A stretch of 64,000 nt of DNA from Cupriavidus sp. UYMMa02A (GTDB lineage Bacteria; Pseudomonadota; Gammaproteobacteria; Burkholderiales; Burkholderiaceae): positions 1-64,000 of the forward strand of contig LRMT01000218.1 of NCBI GenBank assembly GCA_001725945.1. Direction: 5' to 3'. Of this stretch, positions 21,686-30,413 are shown piece after piece (position 1 is the stretch's first letter; the number at the start of each line of letters is the position of its first letter). The notes beneath the pieces are model-generated. The model worked only from the letters and a program-made list of their open reading frames with translations. It was not told where the DNA came from and made no database searches. The translations under genes were made by a program, and so were the position numbers.

Positions 21686-22719
21686 TCATGCCGCGAGTGG
21701 CTGCGCACACAGCGATTGCAGCAGGTCGCGCCATGCCGGCAGTTCCGGCTTGCCGGGCTTGCGTTCGCCGAAGAACTGGACGATCAGCTCGCCGTCCTTG
21801 CCATAGAGTTCGAGTGAAGTCACCCAGCCATCGCTGGTCGGCTTGTTGACGATCCATGACGACACCACGGCCTCGGTATTCAGGTGCAGATTGAAGGTTT
21901 CGTCGAGCACGTTGTACCAGGGGCCGGTGCGTACCAGCTTGCTGACCGCGCCCGTGTGGATCTGCACGATGCCGCGGTTGCCGACAAAGCACATGATCGG
22001 CAGCGCTGTATCGGCGGCACGCGTGAGCATGGTCTCGACGGTCTCGTTGCCGACCTGTTGCGCAAGGTCCTGTCCGGCCGCGCGCAGCGCGCCAAGGCGC
22101 GACACCTTGAACTGGCGCAGCATGCCGAAGAAGTCGTGCGTGTCGGTCAGTCCGCGCCAGTGCGCGCGCAGCCTGGCGGCATCGTCCGGGACGTCGGCTT
22201 CGTCAGGTTCGGCCAGCGCCTGGGCAACGACCGGCGTGGGGGTGGCCGTGGCAAACCTTGCGACGAAGGCATCCCAGGCGGTGCCGTCGGTATGTTCGGT
22301 GCGGTACACCTTGTGCACGGCCTCGCCGCGCACGTCGAAGAACTGGATGCTCCGGCGGCCGTTCTCGGTCACGGCGTAGAAGTACTTCCAGCTCGCGAAG
22401 AACATGCGCAGGTCGATGTCCGGCCCGAGCACGATGCCGACCGGGCCTCGGCCTGGATATCGAGGTAGGCGCCGTGGCGCTCGTGCACGGCCGAGTCGTT
22501 GCGCGACAGCGCCATGACGCGGCCGAGCGTGCCAAGTTCGCGGAACAATGTCTGAGCTGGGCCAGCCAGCTCCTGCGCGGTCACGCCGCACCCGGCGGCC
22601 ACGAGCGCGGCTTCGGGCACGCCGAGGCGCAGCGCGCGCTCGCGGATGCGCAGATGGGGGGACTCGTCCACCAGTTGCTGGTGGCGGGCGCGCAGGGTTT
22701 CGAGGCTGTCGTGTTCCAT
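21686..22719 (-). CDS. hmuS: Haem-degrading/haem-trafficking factor HmuS (one frameshift)
   Basis: Cytoplasmic protein of about 344 residues in the HmuS/ChuX-like family, which receives imported haem and releases iron or hands haem on. The N-terminal half begins MEHDSLETLRARHQQLVDE. The frame changes near 22445 (one lost base), then VLGPDIDLRMFFASWKYFYA opens the second part. The second repeat has LPIMCFVGNRGIVQIHTGAV and WYNVLDETFNLHL, whose His fits the family haem ligand region. The tail is GELIVQFFGERKPGKPEL. Position between the HmuY-like gene and hmuT supports the role. Confidence 0.92.
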
Positions 22720-22829
22720 GTCGGTAAGTCTTGCGTCTTGCTGATAGCGATCGTGGGGAAAGGCCGGATCGTCGCGCCGCAATCCGTAAGGATCGCGGCG
22801 TATCGTCCCGGCCTGGCTATGGGGCTGCG

Positions 22830-24127
22830 TCAGGGCTGGACGTCGAACTCGATGGTCCAGGTCTGCTGGCTGGATGCGTTGTTCGGGTCCGCGTACGCAA
22901 TCTGCGTCACGTGGAAGCGGGCATAGGTATTGCCCTCGCCGCCACGCAGCAGGCTCGCGCCGTCAACGTTGGCCTTGATCAGATGGGCGACGGGCGGCAG
23001 CCCTGCGGACGCTGCGGCGGTGGCGGTCGGGTAGTACGTGTACCAGCCGTAGTTCAGCGGGTTCGGGTAGCGCCGGTCTGCTTTGGATTCAGCGGCGACG
23101 ACATGCCGTCCTTGATCCACGCGCTCGCGGTAGCGGGCACATCGAGCGTGCCGGTCAGGTCGGCCACCGTGGCAACCAGGTTCGAGGAATCCGTGAACTT
23201 CGACGGCACCGGCTTGTTGTCGGCATCGTAGAAGCCGGCGGGTGTCTTGCCCACGTAGCCGGCGACCTTGCCGCTGCCCGACTCTCCGCCATTCAGCTTG
23301 AAGTTGTAGCGGTTGAACGCAATGTGCCAGTTGCCCGAGACCGTGGTCACAGCGCCGGCCTGAAGGTCGTAGTAGACCCAGTCGCTGGCGGCATTGACCT
23401 GCGCCGTGCGTACCGTCTGGCTTGTGTCGCTGCGGTCCAACCAGCGGAACGACGGGTTGCCCGAGGTGGTGCCGCCCGCCCCACCGTAGTAGCCCGTGAC
23501 CTGCAGCGCATAGACCGGCGAGGACGCCGAGCCGACCGGATCGGGCCTGGTGCTGTCCGTCGTGATCAGGAACGTGCGGAAATTCGGGTACAGCAGGTGG
23601 TCGTTCGCGCCGCCCACGCCGTACTCGAACGCGGCCGAGGCGATATCGTTGGTGCCCGAGAACACGCCGCTCGCGGAGTCCTTGAAGAACAGCGTGCTCG
23701 GGATTGCGCCGCTCTTGGGGTCGGTGGTGGCGTTCTGCCACGTCCGCAGCTCGGCCCAGGTGTGGTCGAACGGTCCGCCGAATGCGCCGCCGGCGCCGTT
23801 ACCGCTGGTGCCGCTGTTGGTCCATAGCGACGCCGTCTTGCCGCTGCTCTTGACCTTCAGGTCCCAGGCATTGCCCGAGCAGTTCGCGACCTCGGCCCTG
23901 GTGTTGAAGTCGTAGCAGATGGCGCCGCCGCTGGCCGGCAATGCGAACGTCCACGTGGCCGATTGCGTGAAGGCGCTGGTCGTACCGCCGTTGTTGCCAT
24001 TGTTGCCGCTATTGCCATTGTCGCCGGGGTTGCCGCCCGTGCCTGCGTCGTCACCGCCGCCGCCGCAGGCGGCAAGGAGCAGTGCCATGGCGATGGCGCC
24101 GAGCGTGGATGCCGATATGCGATTCAT
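22830..24127 (-). CDS. HmuY-like haem-binding lipoprotein (one frameshift)
   Basis: About 432 residues. The N-terminus MNRISASTLGAIAMALLLAAC has a lipobox ending at Cys21, so it is a lipoprotein. A Gly/Asn-rich linker (GNSGNNGNNGG) follows. The body is beta-rich, with WTFALPASGGAICYDFNTR and WYTYYPTATAAASAGLPP; its end, IAYADPNNASSQQTWTIEFD, fits the HmuY family of surface haem-binding proteins. The frame shifts near 23085 (one lost base). It lies directly between the TonB receptor gene and hmuS, so it probably captures haem at the cell surface for the receptor. HmuY was first defined in Bacteroidetes; haem binding here is inferred. Confidence 0.8.
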
Positions 24128-24170
24128 TTCCGTTCCTCTCCTTTGAATTCCCCTGTGATTTCCCGTTGAA

Positions 24171-26170
24171 TCAGAAGGCGCCGTCGGTGTTAAACCGCGC
24201 GCCGAGATAGATGAAGCGCCCGGCCACGGGTCCGAAGTCGTTCGCGTTCGAGAAGTCGCGCTGCCGGTCGAACAGGTTGTTGACCCCGATGAAAGCAGTC
24301 GCCCCGCGGCCGATCTTCTGGTTCAGCACGAGATCGAGCGTGGTCCAGGACGGCGAGCGTGCGCCGGTGGTCGAATCGACCAGTTCGCTGCTCTGGTAGC
24401 GGCCACGCACCGAAAGCTCGGTGCGCGGGAACAAGCGCCAGTCGAGCCCCAGGCGCGCCATGCTGCGCGGGCGGCGCGTGAGTTCGGTGCCGGTGTCGAG
24501 GTCTTCGGTATCGGTGTAGGTGTACGCGGCGTTCAGGCCGAGGCGGCTGGTGGCCTGCCAGCGCACCGTCGTTTCCAGCCCCTGCGTGCGGGCATGCGCG
24601 ACGTTCCGGTAGGTGTAGAGCGCGACACCGTTCACCACGCTGAAGTTGCTCATATCGGTCTGGATCAGGTCGGAGACGCGGTTGTAGAACACGTTGGCGT
24701 CCACCGTGACGCGGTCGCGCAGCTCAGCGAGCCCCCGAGCTGGAAGCTGTTCGACGACTCCGGCTTCAGGTCCGGGTTGCCGATGACCATGTAGCCGAGC
24801 GAGCTGTGGTCGAACAGGAAATGGCGTTCCTTCAGGTTCGGCACGCGGTAGCCCTGGCCGAAGTTGGCGCGCGCCACGCCCTTCCAGTCTTCGGTGCCGA
24901 TCAGGTTCGCGCGCACGCCGATCTTGGGCGCGAAATGGCTGCCAAAGTCGGAATCATGCTGGCCGCGTACGCCAGCGACGATTTCCCAGGTCTCGCTGAG
25001 GAAGATGTCGTCCTGCACGTAAAGCTCGCTGGCGGTGCGCGCGGCGTTGCCGAGCAGTTCCGAGATGCCGTTGGCGTTCTGCTTCAGCGTCTCATGATGG
25101 AAATCGCCGCCAACCTGCCAGAGCTGCGACTTCCATGCAGGCAGATCGAGCTGCAGCGAGACATGGTCGGTGCGCATCGACGCATTGCGCGCGGCGGATT
25201 GGAAGCCGTTGGAATATTCCGTGGTGTTGCTGTCGTAGCCCTCCGTCACACCGGCAAGGCGTGCGGTCAGGCCGTTGTCGAAGCGCCATTTGCCGCCGCC
25301 GGTGAAGCGGTCGCGCGAGATGTCCTCGGTCTTGCGCTGCGGCACGTAGGCCGGCGGCGCGTAGTAGCGGTAGCGCTGCTCGTCGTTCTCGCGATAGGCG
25401 CTGGCATCGACCCAGAAGCTGCCGGCCGGCGACGGCAGCCACTCGACGCGGCCGCTGTATTGCTCGCGCCGCACGGCATCGCCGTGGCGCGTCCAGCCGT
25501 CGGAGTCCACGGCGAAGCCCTTGTTGTCGAACGCGTCGGCCGTCACGCGCGCGCGCCATGTTTCGCCGCCGCCTTCGACGCGGACATTGCCGTGCAGGAC
25601 CCCGGGATTGCCATCGGCGTTCTGCGAGCCGTATGTGCCGGCGTCGGCCGATGCCGCGGCGCCGAACCCGCGCGCGATCGGCCGCGTGATGACATTGATC
25701 ACGCCGCCCATGGCCGAACTGCCGTACTGGGCTGAACTGGCGCCCTTCACCACTTCGACGCGATCGACCTCGCCGAGCAAGTATTGCGAGACATCCACCG
25801 TCGACCCCGTACTGGCGCTGACGGGCAGGCCGTCGATCAGCACGAGCACCTGGTCGCTGGTCATGCCCTGCAGCGTGACTTCGTAGCCCGACTTGCCATG
25901 GATCTCGCGAAGCTGCAGCCCCGGCACGTTTTCGAGCGCGTCCTTGAGCGTACGGGCGTGAGTACGATCGATTTCCTTGCGATCGACCACCTCGGTGCGC
26001 ACCGGCGTCTCGTCCAGCGTCTTTTCCGAGCGGGTCCCGGTGACCACGACGGTCGGAAGCGCAACCGATTCTTCAGCGGCGACTACGCCGGGCAAGAGCC
26101 AGGGACACAGCAGCGCGCTGGCGAGAACCGGCAGGGACCGGCGTCCGCGAGAGGGGCGATCAGGGCGCAC
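24171..26170 (-). CDS. hmuR: TonB-dependent haem/haemoglobin receptor (one frameshift)
   Basis: Outer-membrane gated channel of about 666 residues. A signal peptide ends near GVVAAEE. The TonB-box-like segment LPTVVVTGTRSEK comes next. The plug domain carries ALENVPGLQLREIHGKSGYE and VEVVKGASSAQYGSSAMGGV. In the barrel, GYRVPNLKERHF followed by GNPDLKPESS resembles the FRAP/NPNL box of haem receptors. One base is lost near 24722, after which DANVFYNRVSDLIQT continues to the C-terminal FNTDGAF. A Fur box lies just upstream. It is first in the six-gene haem operon. The symbol follows the haem context; hemR or hutA-type names would fit equally. Confidence 0.87.
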
Positions 26171-26202
26171 GATGAAAGTCGTCTTTCGTAAGAGAAGTTG
26201 TA

Positions 26203-26221
26203 AATGATAATGGTTAACATT
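26203..26221 (-). promoter_or_regulatory. Fur box upstream of the haem receptor
   Basis: AATGATAATGGTTAACATT is a near-palindrome with the AATGATAAT half that matches the Fur consensus GATAATGATAATCATTATC closely. It starts 33 bp upstream of the receptor ATG at 26170, where it would overlap the promoter. It predicts iron repression of the whole receptor-hmuY-S-T-U-V operon. No second such box was seen inside the operon, which supports a single transcript. Confidence 0.85.
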
Positions 26222-26756
26222 CGCATCTACAAGAAGTTACGAAGACCGTACTTTGCGGTATCGCAAGAGTTGTTGCGACCAGGGGGGAAGGTAAACCGGT
26301 GAGTCAGGACGTGCTGCCGGCAGCCGGACGTGGACAAAGCAACCCGGCGAGCGTTAACGCGCGTCTTGCTCACCCGGTACTGGAGAATAGCGCGGTGGTG
26401 CGGAGCATTGCGATGGGCGCAGGTATACGTACGCCTCGCCGGGCCGGGCCGCGCCACGCAGAGAGCACGATCTGTTTGTTTCTTAAGACTGTTTACGTAT
26501 ACAAAGATAGTAGTAGTAGGTAAACGTCACGCTCCGCCGTGGATAACCGTGCTTTTCCCTTTCGGATCAGCAGGTTGCAAGAAAGACAACCGGGTCGTGC
26601 AAGCACGGATGCCCATGGATATCCTGGGGCGCACGTATACATCCACGGAAATCACTGCCAGGTTGTTCGTATACGGCCCACAGCGCGCCCCCAGCCGGGC
26701 CACAGGCTTCCCGTGCGGTTATCCCCAGCGACAGGCAAAGATATCCACAGCGCGCG
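26222..26756. other. Long intergenic region with clustered CGTATAC motifs
   Basis: About 535 bp lie between the Fur box and the end of the CDF gene. No recognisable protein is encoded on either strand; the open frames present have no conserved content. The 7-mer CGTATAC (or its complement GTATACG) occurs at 26423, 26496, 26634 and 26668, with a fifth copy at 26783 just inside the CDF gene. DnaA-box-like 9-mers with one mismatch occur at 26538 (minus), 26719 and 26741. The region is less GC-rich than its surroundings near 26460-26530. Confidence 0.6.
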
Positions 26757-27684
26757 TCAGCGGCGCCTGGTTTCGGCGGCGACGTATACCGGATCCGCAT
26801 GCGTCATCACGCTCAGCACGTTGTGCCGGGCCATGGTGCGGCGATGCGCTTCGGCCGCGATGGCGTGGCCTTCGGCGACAGTCAGGTTCGCGTCGATCTC
26901 GAGATGCACGTCGACCAGGACCTGATCACCCATCTTGCGCGTACGCAGGTCGTGCACGCCCTGCACGCCCGGCGTTTCGAGCATGGTCTGCCGGATGGCG
27001 GCGACCGTCTCGGCATCGGCGGCGCGGTCCATCAGGTCGTTGAGCGCATCCCAGCCGAACTTCCAGCCCATGCGCGCCACCATCAGGCCCACCACCACCG
27101 CCGCGACGGGGTCCAGCACGTGATAGCCGAGCAGGTTGCCGCCGATGCCCATTGCCACGACCAGCGACGACGCGGCGCGGAGCGCGCGTGCCAGGCATTG
27201 GCCACGAGCATGCCTGAGCGCACGCGCTTGGCCACAGCCAGCATGTAGCGGAACAGCAGTTCCTTGGACAGCAGCGCCACCATGGCCACCCAGAGCGCGA
27301 TCGGCTTGACCGCCTGCGCGCCCAGCGGATGCTGGATTTTGCCGACCGCCGACCACAGCATGCCGAGCCCTACGACCAACAGCAGACAGCCCAGCACCAG
27401 CGAAGCCGCGGTCTCGTAGCGGCGGTGGCCGTACTGGTGGTCGCGTCAGGATCTTTGCGGCCGTGGTGGCCCGCCAGCAGAACCACGAAGTCCGACATCA
27501 GGTCGGACAGCGAGTGCAGCGCGTCGGCAAGCAGCGCCTGCGAGCCTGCCCACAGGCCGGCCACCGCCTGTGCCACGCTCAGGCCGATATTGACGCCAAC
27601 GCTGACGAGCGTGCTGCGCCGCCCCGCGACGTAATCGGCGTGCGCGTCCACAGCCGGGTTGGAGGAAGGATGGTGGATGGGCAT
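26757..27684 (-). CDS. Cation diffusion facilitator metal exporter (two frameshifts)
   Basis: About 309 residues, CDF family, exporting Zn2+, Fe2+ or similar ions in exchange for protons. TM2 has LLADALHSLSDLMSDFVVLL, which holds the metal-site residues of the His/Asp type, and TM5 continues in VVVGLMVARMGWKFGWDAL. The C-terminal cytoplasmic domain reads MGDQVLVDVHLEIDANLTV with conserved His near the end (MARHNVLSVMTHADP). One base is lost near 27440 and another near 27180. The upstream MarR gene ends 6 bp before the start, so regulator and exporter form one unit. Metal specificity is unknown. Confidence 0.87.
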
Positions 27685-27690
27685 GGCGGT

Positions 27691-28133
27691 TCAGCGCCCT
27701 ACCGCGGCCGCCAGGTTGGCGCGCACGCGCTGCAGCAGCGCAATCAGTTGTTCGTGCTCGTGCGGCGTAAAGCCGAGCAGCGCCTCCGCGGCGATCTCGT
27801 CGCCGACGAGCCGTGCCTGGCCGAGCGCCTTGCGCGCCTTCGCGGTCATCTGCACCAGGCGTACGCGCGGTCGTCCGGGTCGGGCCGCCGCGCGATCCAG
27901 CCGCCCTCTTCCATGCGGTCGAGCAGTCGGCCCGCCGAGATCGGCGCCACATCGAGGATGTCAGCGAGGCTGGCCTGGCTGATCTCGCCGTGATGGGCCA
28001 GGTATGCAAGCGCGCGGCACTGCGCGCGCGTGAGGTCCAGGGTGGACTTCGCCAGGTCGTCGAACCGCTTGCCGCACAGGCGGCCCACGTCAGTCACGAG
28101 AAAGCCAAAGCGTTGTTCGGATTCCGATTCCAT
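27691..28133 (-). CDS. MarR-family transcriptional regulator (one frameshift)
   Basis: About 147 residues with the MarR winged helix: LTRAQCRALAYLAHHGEISQ is the first helix region, ASLADILDVAPISAGRLLDR the recognition helix, and GGWIARRPDPDDRA the wing. One base is lost near 27865; then VRLVQMTAKARKALGQARLV and the C-terminal dimer helix continue to the stop at 27691. The gene is divergent from the DHA2 exporter and upstream of the CDF gene, so it probably represses one or both. A perfect palindrome lies in the shared promoter region. Start chosen at ATG 28133. Confidence 0.88.
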
Positions 28134-28222
28134 CGCGCGACTATAGCTGAAGAACCATGACAGTGAACGGAACGGCACCCATCCCCACGCGATCCGTCGC
28201 ACACCACCCTGCGAGCCATATA

Positions 28223-28236
28223 ATAAGCACGCTTAT
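28223..28236. promoter_or_regulatory. Probable MarR operator
   Basis: ATAAGCACGCTTAT has perfect 6-bp arms around a 2-bp centre, embedded in an AT-rich stretch within the 128-bp divergent region between the MarR gene and the DHA2 exporter gene. The AT-rich sequence ATATAATA just before it could serve as a -10 element for the exporter. Typical of MarR binding sites; binding is inferred. Confidence 0.65.
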
Positions 28237-28261
28237 CAATTAAACAGCCCCCACGCGTTCC

Positions 28262-29797
28262 ATGTCCTCCCTTGCCCCGCCGGCCGGCGCCGACACGCCG
28301 CTGAACCGGCCCATGATCACCGTCTCGATCATGCTGGCGACGCTGATCCAGACGCTGGACAGCACCATTGCCAATGTCGCGCTGCCGCACATGCAGGGCA
28401 CGCTGTCGGCCTCGCAGGACGAGATCACGTGGGTGCTGACTTCGTATATCGTCGCCGCGGCCATCGCCACGCCGCTGACGGGGTGGCTGTCCGACCGGCT
28501 CGGCGTGAAGCGGCTGCTGTTGATCGCCATTGGCGGCTTCACCGTGGCCTCAGCGTTTTGCGGGCTGGCCGAGACCCTGTCGCAGATGGTAGCCGCGCGC
28601 CTGCTGCAGGGCATCTTCGGCGCATCGCTGGTGCCGCTGTCACAGTCCATCCTGCTCGACATCAACCCGCCGTCGCGACAGGGGCAGGCCATGGCGGTGT
28701 GGGGCATGGGCGTGATGGTCGGCCCGATCCTCGGACCGACGCTGGGCGGCTGGCTGACCGACAGCTACAACTGGCGCTGGGTGTTCTTCATCAACGTGCC
28801 GATCGGCGCCTTCGCCATGTTCGGCGTCATGTCGTTCCTGCCAGACAGGCCGCCGCGCAGGGAGGTCAGGTTCGACGCCTTCGGCTTTGCCACGCTGAGC
28901 CTGGCGATCGGCGCACTGCAGGCCATGCTCGACCGCGGCGAGCAGCTCGACTGGTTCAGCTCGCTGGAGATCCGCATCGAGGCGCTGCTCGCGGTGATCA
29001 GCTTTGCCTATTTCGTCGTGCACACGGCCACGGCCGGTTCGAAATCGTTCTTCCGCTTCGAACTTCTGAAGGACCGCAACTTCGCCACCGGCACATGCTT
29101 CATCTTCGTGATCGGCGCGGTCATGTACGCCACGCGCGCGCTGCTGCCGCCGATGTTGCAAGGGCTGATGCAGTATCCCGTGGCCACGACAGGCCTTGTC
29201 ACCGCGCCGAGCGGCGCCGGCACCATGGTCGCGATGCTTCTGGCGGGCCGCCTGCTGCGCCGCATCGACGCGCGGCTCCTGCTGTTGTCGGGCTTCCTGA
29301 TCTCCGCGTTCGCGCTGTGGCAGATGATGCACTACACCATCGTGCTGTCGATGTCCGACATCGTCTGGCCCGGCGTGATCCAGGGTTTCGGGCTGGGGCT
29401 GGTGTTCGTGCCGCTCAGCGCGCTGACCTTCTCCACGCTGCGGCCGGATTTGCGTGCCGATGGCACCGCCACCTACAGCCTCGTGCGCAATATCGGCAGC
29501 AGTATCGGCATCTCGGTGATCCAGGCGCTGATGACGCGCAACACGCAGGTCGCGCACGCCGACCTGGCCGCGCATGTCAGCGTCTACAATCCGAACCTGC
29601 AGTCGATGGTGGCAAACGGCTCGCGCGCAGACCTGGCGGCGCTGAACCACGCGATCAACCAGCAGGCGTCGATGATTGCCTACCTCAATGACTTCAAGGC
29701 GATGTTCATTGCCACGCTGCTGGTCGTGCCGCTGATCCTGCTCGTGCGCCCCGCCAGACAGGTTCCGGCCGACATGGCCCACGCCGCGATGGACTGA
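28262..29797 (+). CDS. DHA2-family MFS multidrug exporter (EmrB/QacA type)
   Basis: Intact 511-residue protein with the 14 hydrophobic segments of DHA2 drug:H+ antiporters. Motif D1-like LIQTLDSTIANVALPHMQG sits in TM1. Motif A GWLSDRLGVKRLLL follows TM2, and motif C GVMVGPILGPTLGGWLTD is in TM5. It resembles EmrB, but I see no EmrA membrane-fusion gene beside it. It is divergent from the MarR regulator gene, whose likely operator overlaps its promoter, so drug-inducible expression is plausible. One of the few long genes here with no frameshift. Confidence 0.92.
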   Translation: MSSLAPPAGADTPLNRPMITVSIMLATLIQTLDSTIANVALPHMQGTLSASQDEITWVLTSYIVAAAIATPLTGWLSDRLGVKRLLLIAIGGFTVASAFCGLAETLSQMVAARLLQGIFGASLVPLSQSILLDINPPSRQGQAMAVWGMGVMVGPILGPTLGGWLTDSYNWRWVFFINVPIGAFAMFGVMSFLPDRPPRREVRFDAFGFATLSLAIGALQAMLDRGEQLDWFSSLEIRIEALLAVISFAYFVVHTATAGSKSFFRFELLKDRNFATGTCFIFVIGAVMYATRALLPPMLQGLMQYPVATTGLVTAPSGAGTMVAMLLAGRLLRRIDARLLLLSGFLISAFALWQMMHYTIVLSMSDIVWPGVIQGFGLGLVFVPLSALTFSTLRPDLRADGTATYSLVRNIGSSIGISVIQALMTRNTQVAHADLAAHVSVYNPNLQSMVANGSRADLAALNHAINQQASMIAYLNDFKAMFIATLLVVPLILLVRPARQVPADMAHAAMD

Positions 29798-29920
29798 GCA
29801 GCCCGCGGCCGGTGTATGCACAAGACGACGCAGGTGTATGGAGACGTAACAGCACTGGCGAACTTTCTGTGACGTACTACCGTACAAATCGGGCCCAATG
29901 ACAACGCCCGAGGAGTTCGC

Positions 29921-30172
29921 ATGGCTATCCGGTCGCTTGCCTCGCACAGCACATCCCAATTGCGCCGCCTGATCGGCCAGATGCAGATGGAGGTCGATGC
30001 GCTCGAACATCTGTCCGTGCCCGACCCGGATGCGCAAAGCCGGCTCGGCTATGCCACGGCTCGGCTGCGGGACGGTATCGAGGCGGTGGAAGACGCGCTG
30101 CAATCGCTGCGGGCGCTGCAACAGGTACGGCCTTCGGCGATGAAGGCCAGGCGGGGGCCGCGGGTAGCTTGA
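29921..30172 (+). CDS. Conserved-looking small helical protein
   Basis: Not recognised. The 83-residue protein starts at ATG 29921, has no signal peptide, and is strongly helical with coiled-coil-like heptads from about residue 10 to 70 (LRRLIGQMQMEVDALEHL and LRDGIEAVEDALQSLRAL). Its end is basic. A rho-independent terminator lies about 50 bp downstream. Codon usage resembles neighbouring genes, so I consider it real, but its role is unknown. Confidence 0.6.
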   Translation: MAIRSLASHSTSQLRRLIGQMQMEVDALEHLSVPDPDAQSRLGYATARLRDGIEAVEDALQSLRALQQVRPSAMKARRGPRVA

Positions 30173-30223
30173 CGTGGCCTTTTGTTCCACAACGGAAGCG
30201 GCAAAACGGGCGCGGCAAAAGAA

Positions 30224-30253
30224 AAAGGGCCCGGAACGAATTCCGAGCCCTTT
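30224..30253. terminator. Bidirectional rho-independent terminator
   Basis: AAAGGGC pairs with GCCCTTT, with an inner CGGAA/TTCCG stem and a CGAA loop. T-rich sequence follows on both strands. It would end the small gene at 29921 (plus) and the tRNA-Ala gene (minus). Confidence 0.8.
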
Positions 30254-30264
30254 GTTCTTGTACC

Positions 30265-30340
30265 TGGTGGACCGAAGGAGGATCGAACTCCCGACCTCTG
30301 CATTGCGAACGCAGCGCTCTCCCAGCTGAGCTATCGGCCC
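30265..30340 (-). tRNA. tRNA-Ala, anticodon CGC
   Basis: A 76-nt cloverleaf with encoded CCA is read on the minus strand. The acceptor stem GGGCCGA pairs with TCGGTCC and contains the G3:U70 wobble that identifies alanine tRNAs. The D arm GCTC-AGCTGGGA-GAGC, the anticodon loop TTCGCAA with CGC at the centre, and the T arm with TTCGATC are all present. It decodes GCG, a very common alanine codon in this GC-rich genome. It is a lone tRNA gene with a terminator just downstream. Confidence 0.96.
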
Positions 30341-30413
30341 ATCGCGAACGATTGTAGCCTACTTCGTTCGAGCGCTTCAATCCATACCCGCCGGGTGATG
30401 ATCGCGCGCAACA

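Noticed and set aside
20529-21992. Apparent long HmuT protein running into hmuU
   Set aside because: One lost base near 20868 removes the stop at 20788; the tail beyond has no conserved sequence.
26538-26749. DnaA-box-like sites as a replication origin
   Set aside because: Each has a mismatch, there is no dnaA, repA, parAB or gidA gene nearby, and no AT-rich unwinding region of the usual size.
26299-27043. Plus-strand open frames over the CGTATAC region
   Set aside because: No conserved motif or ribosome site, and they run into the antisense of the CDF gene.
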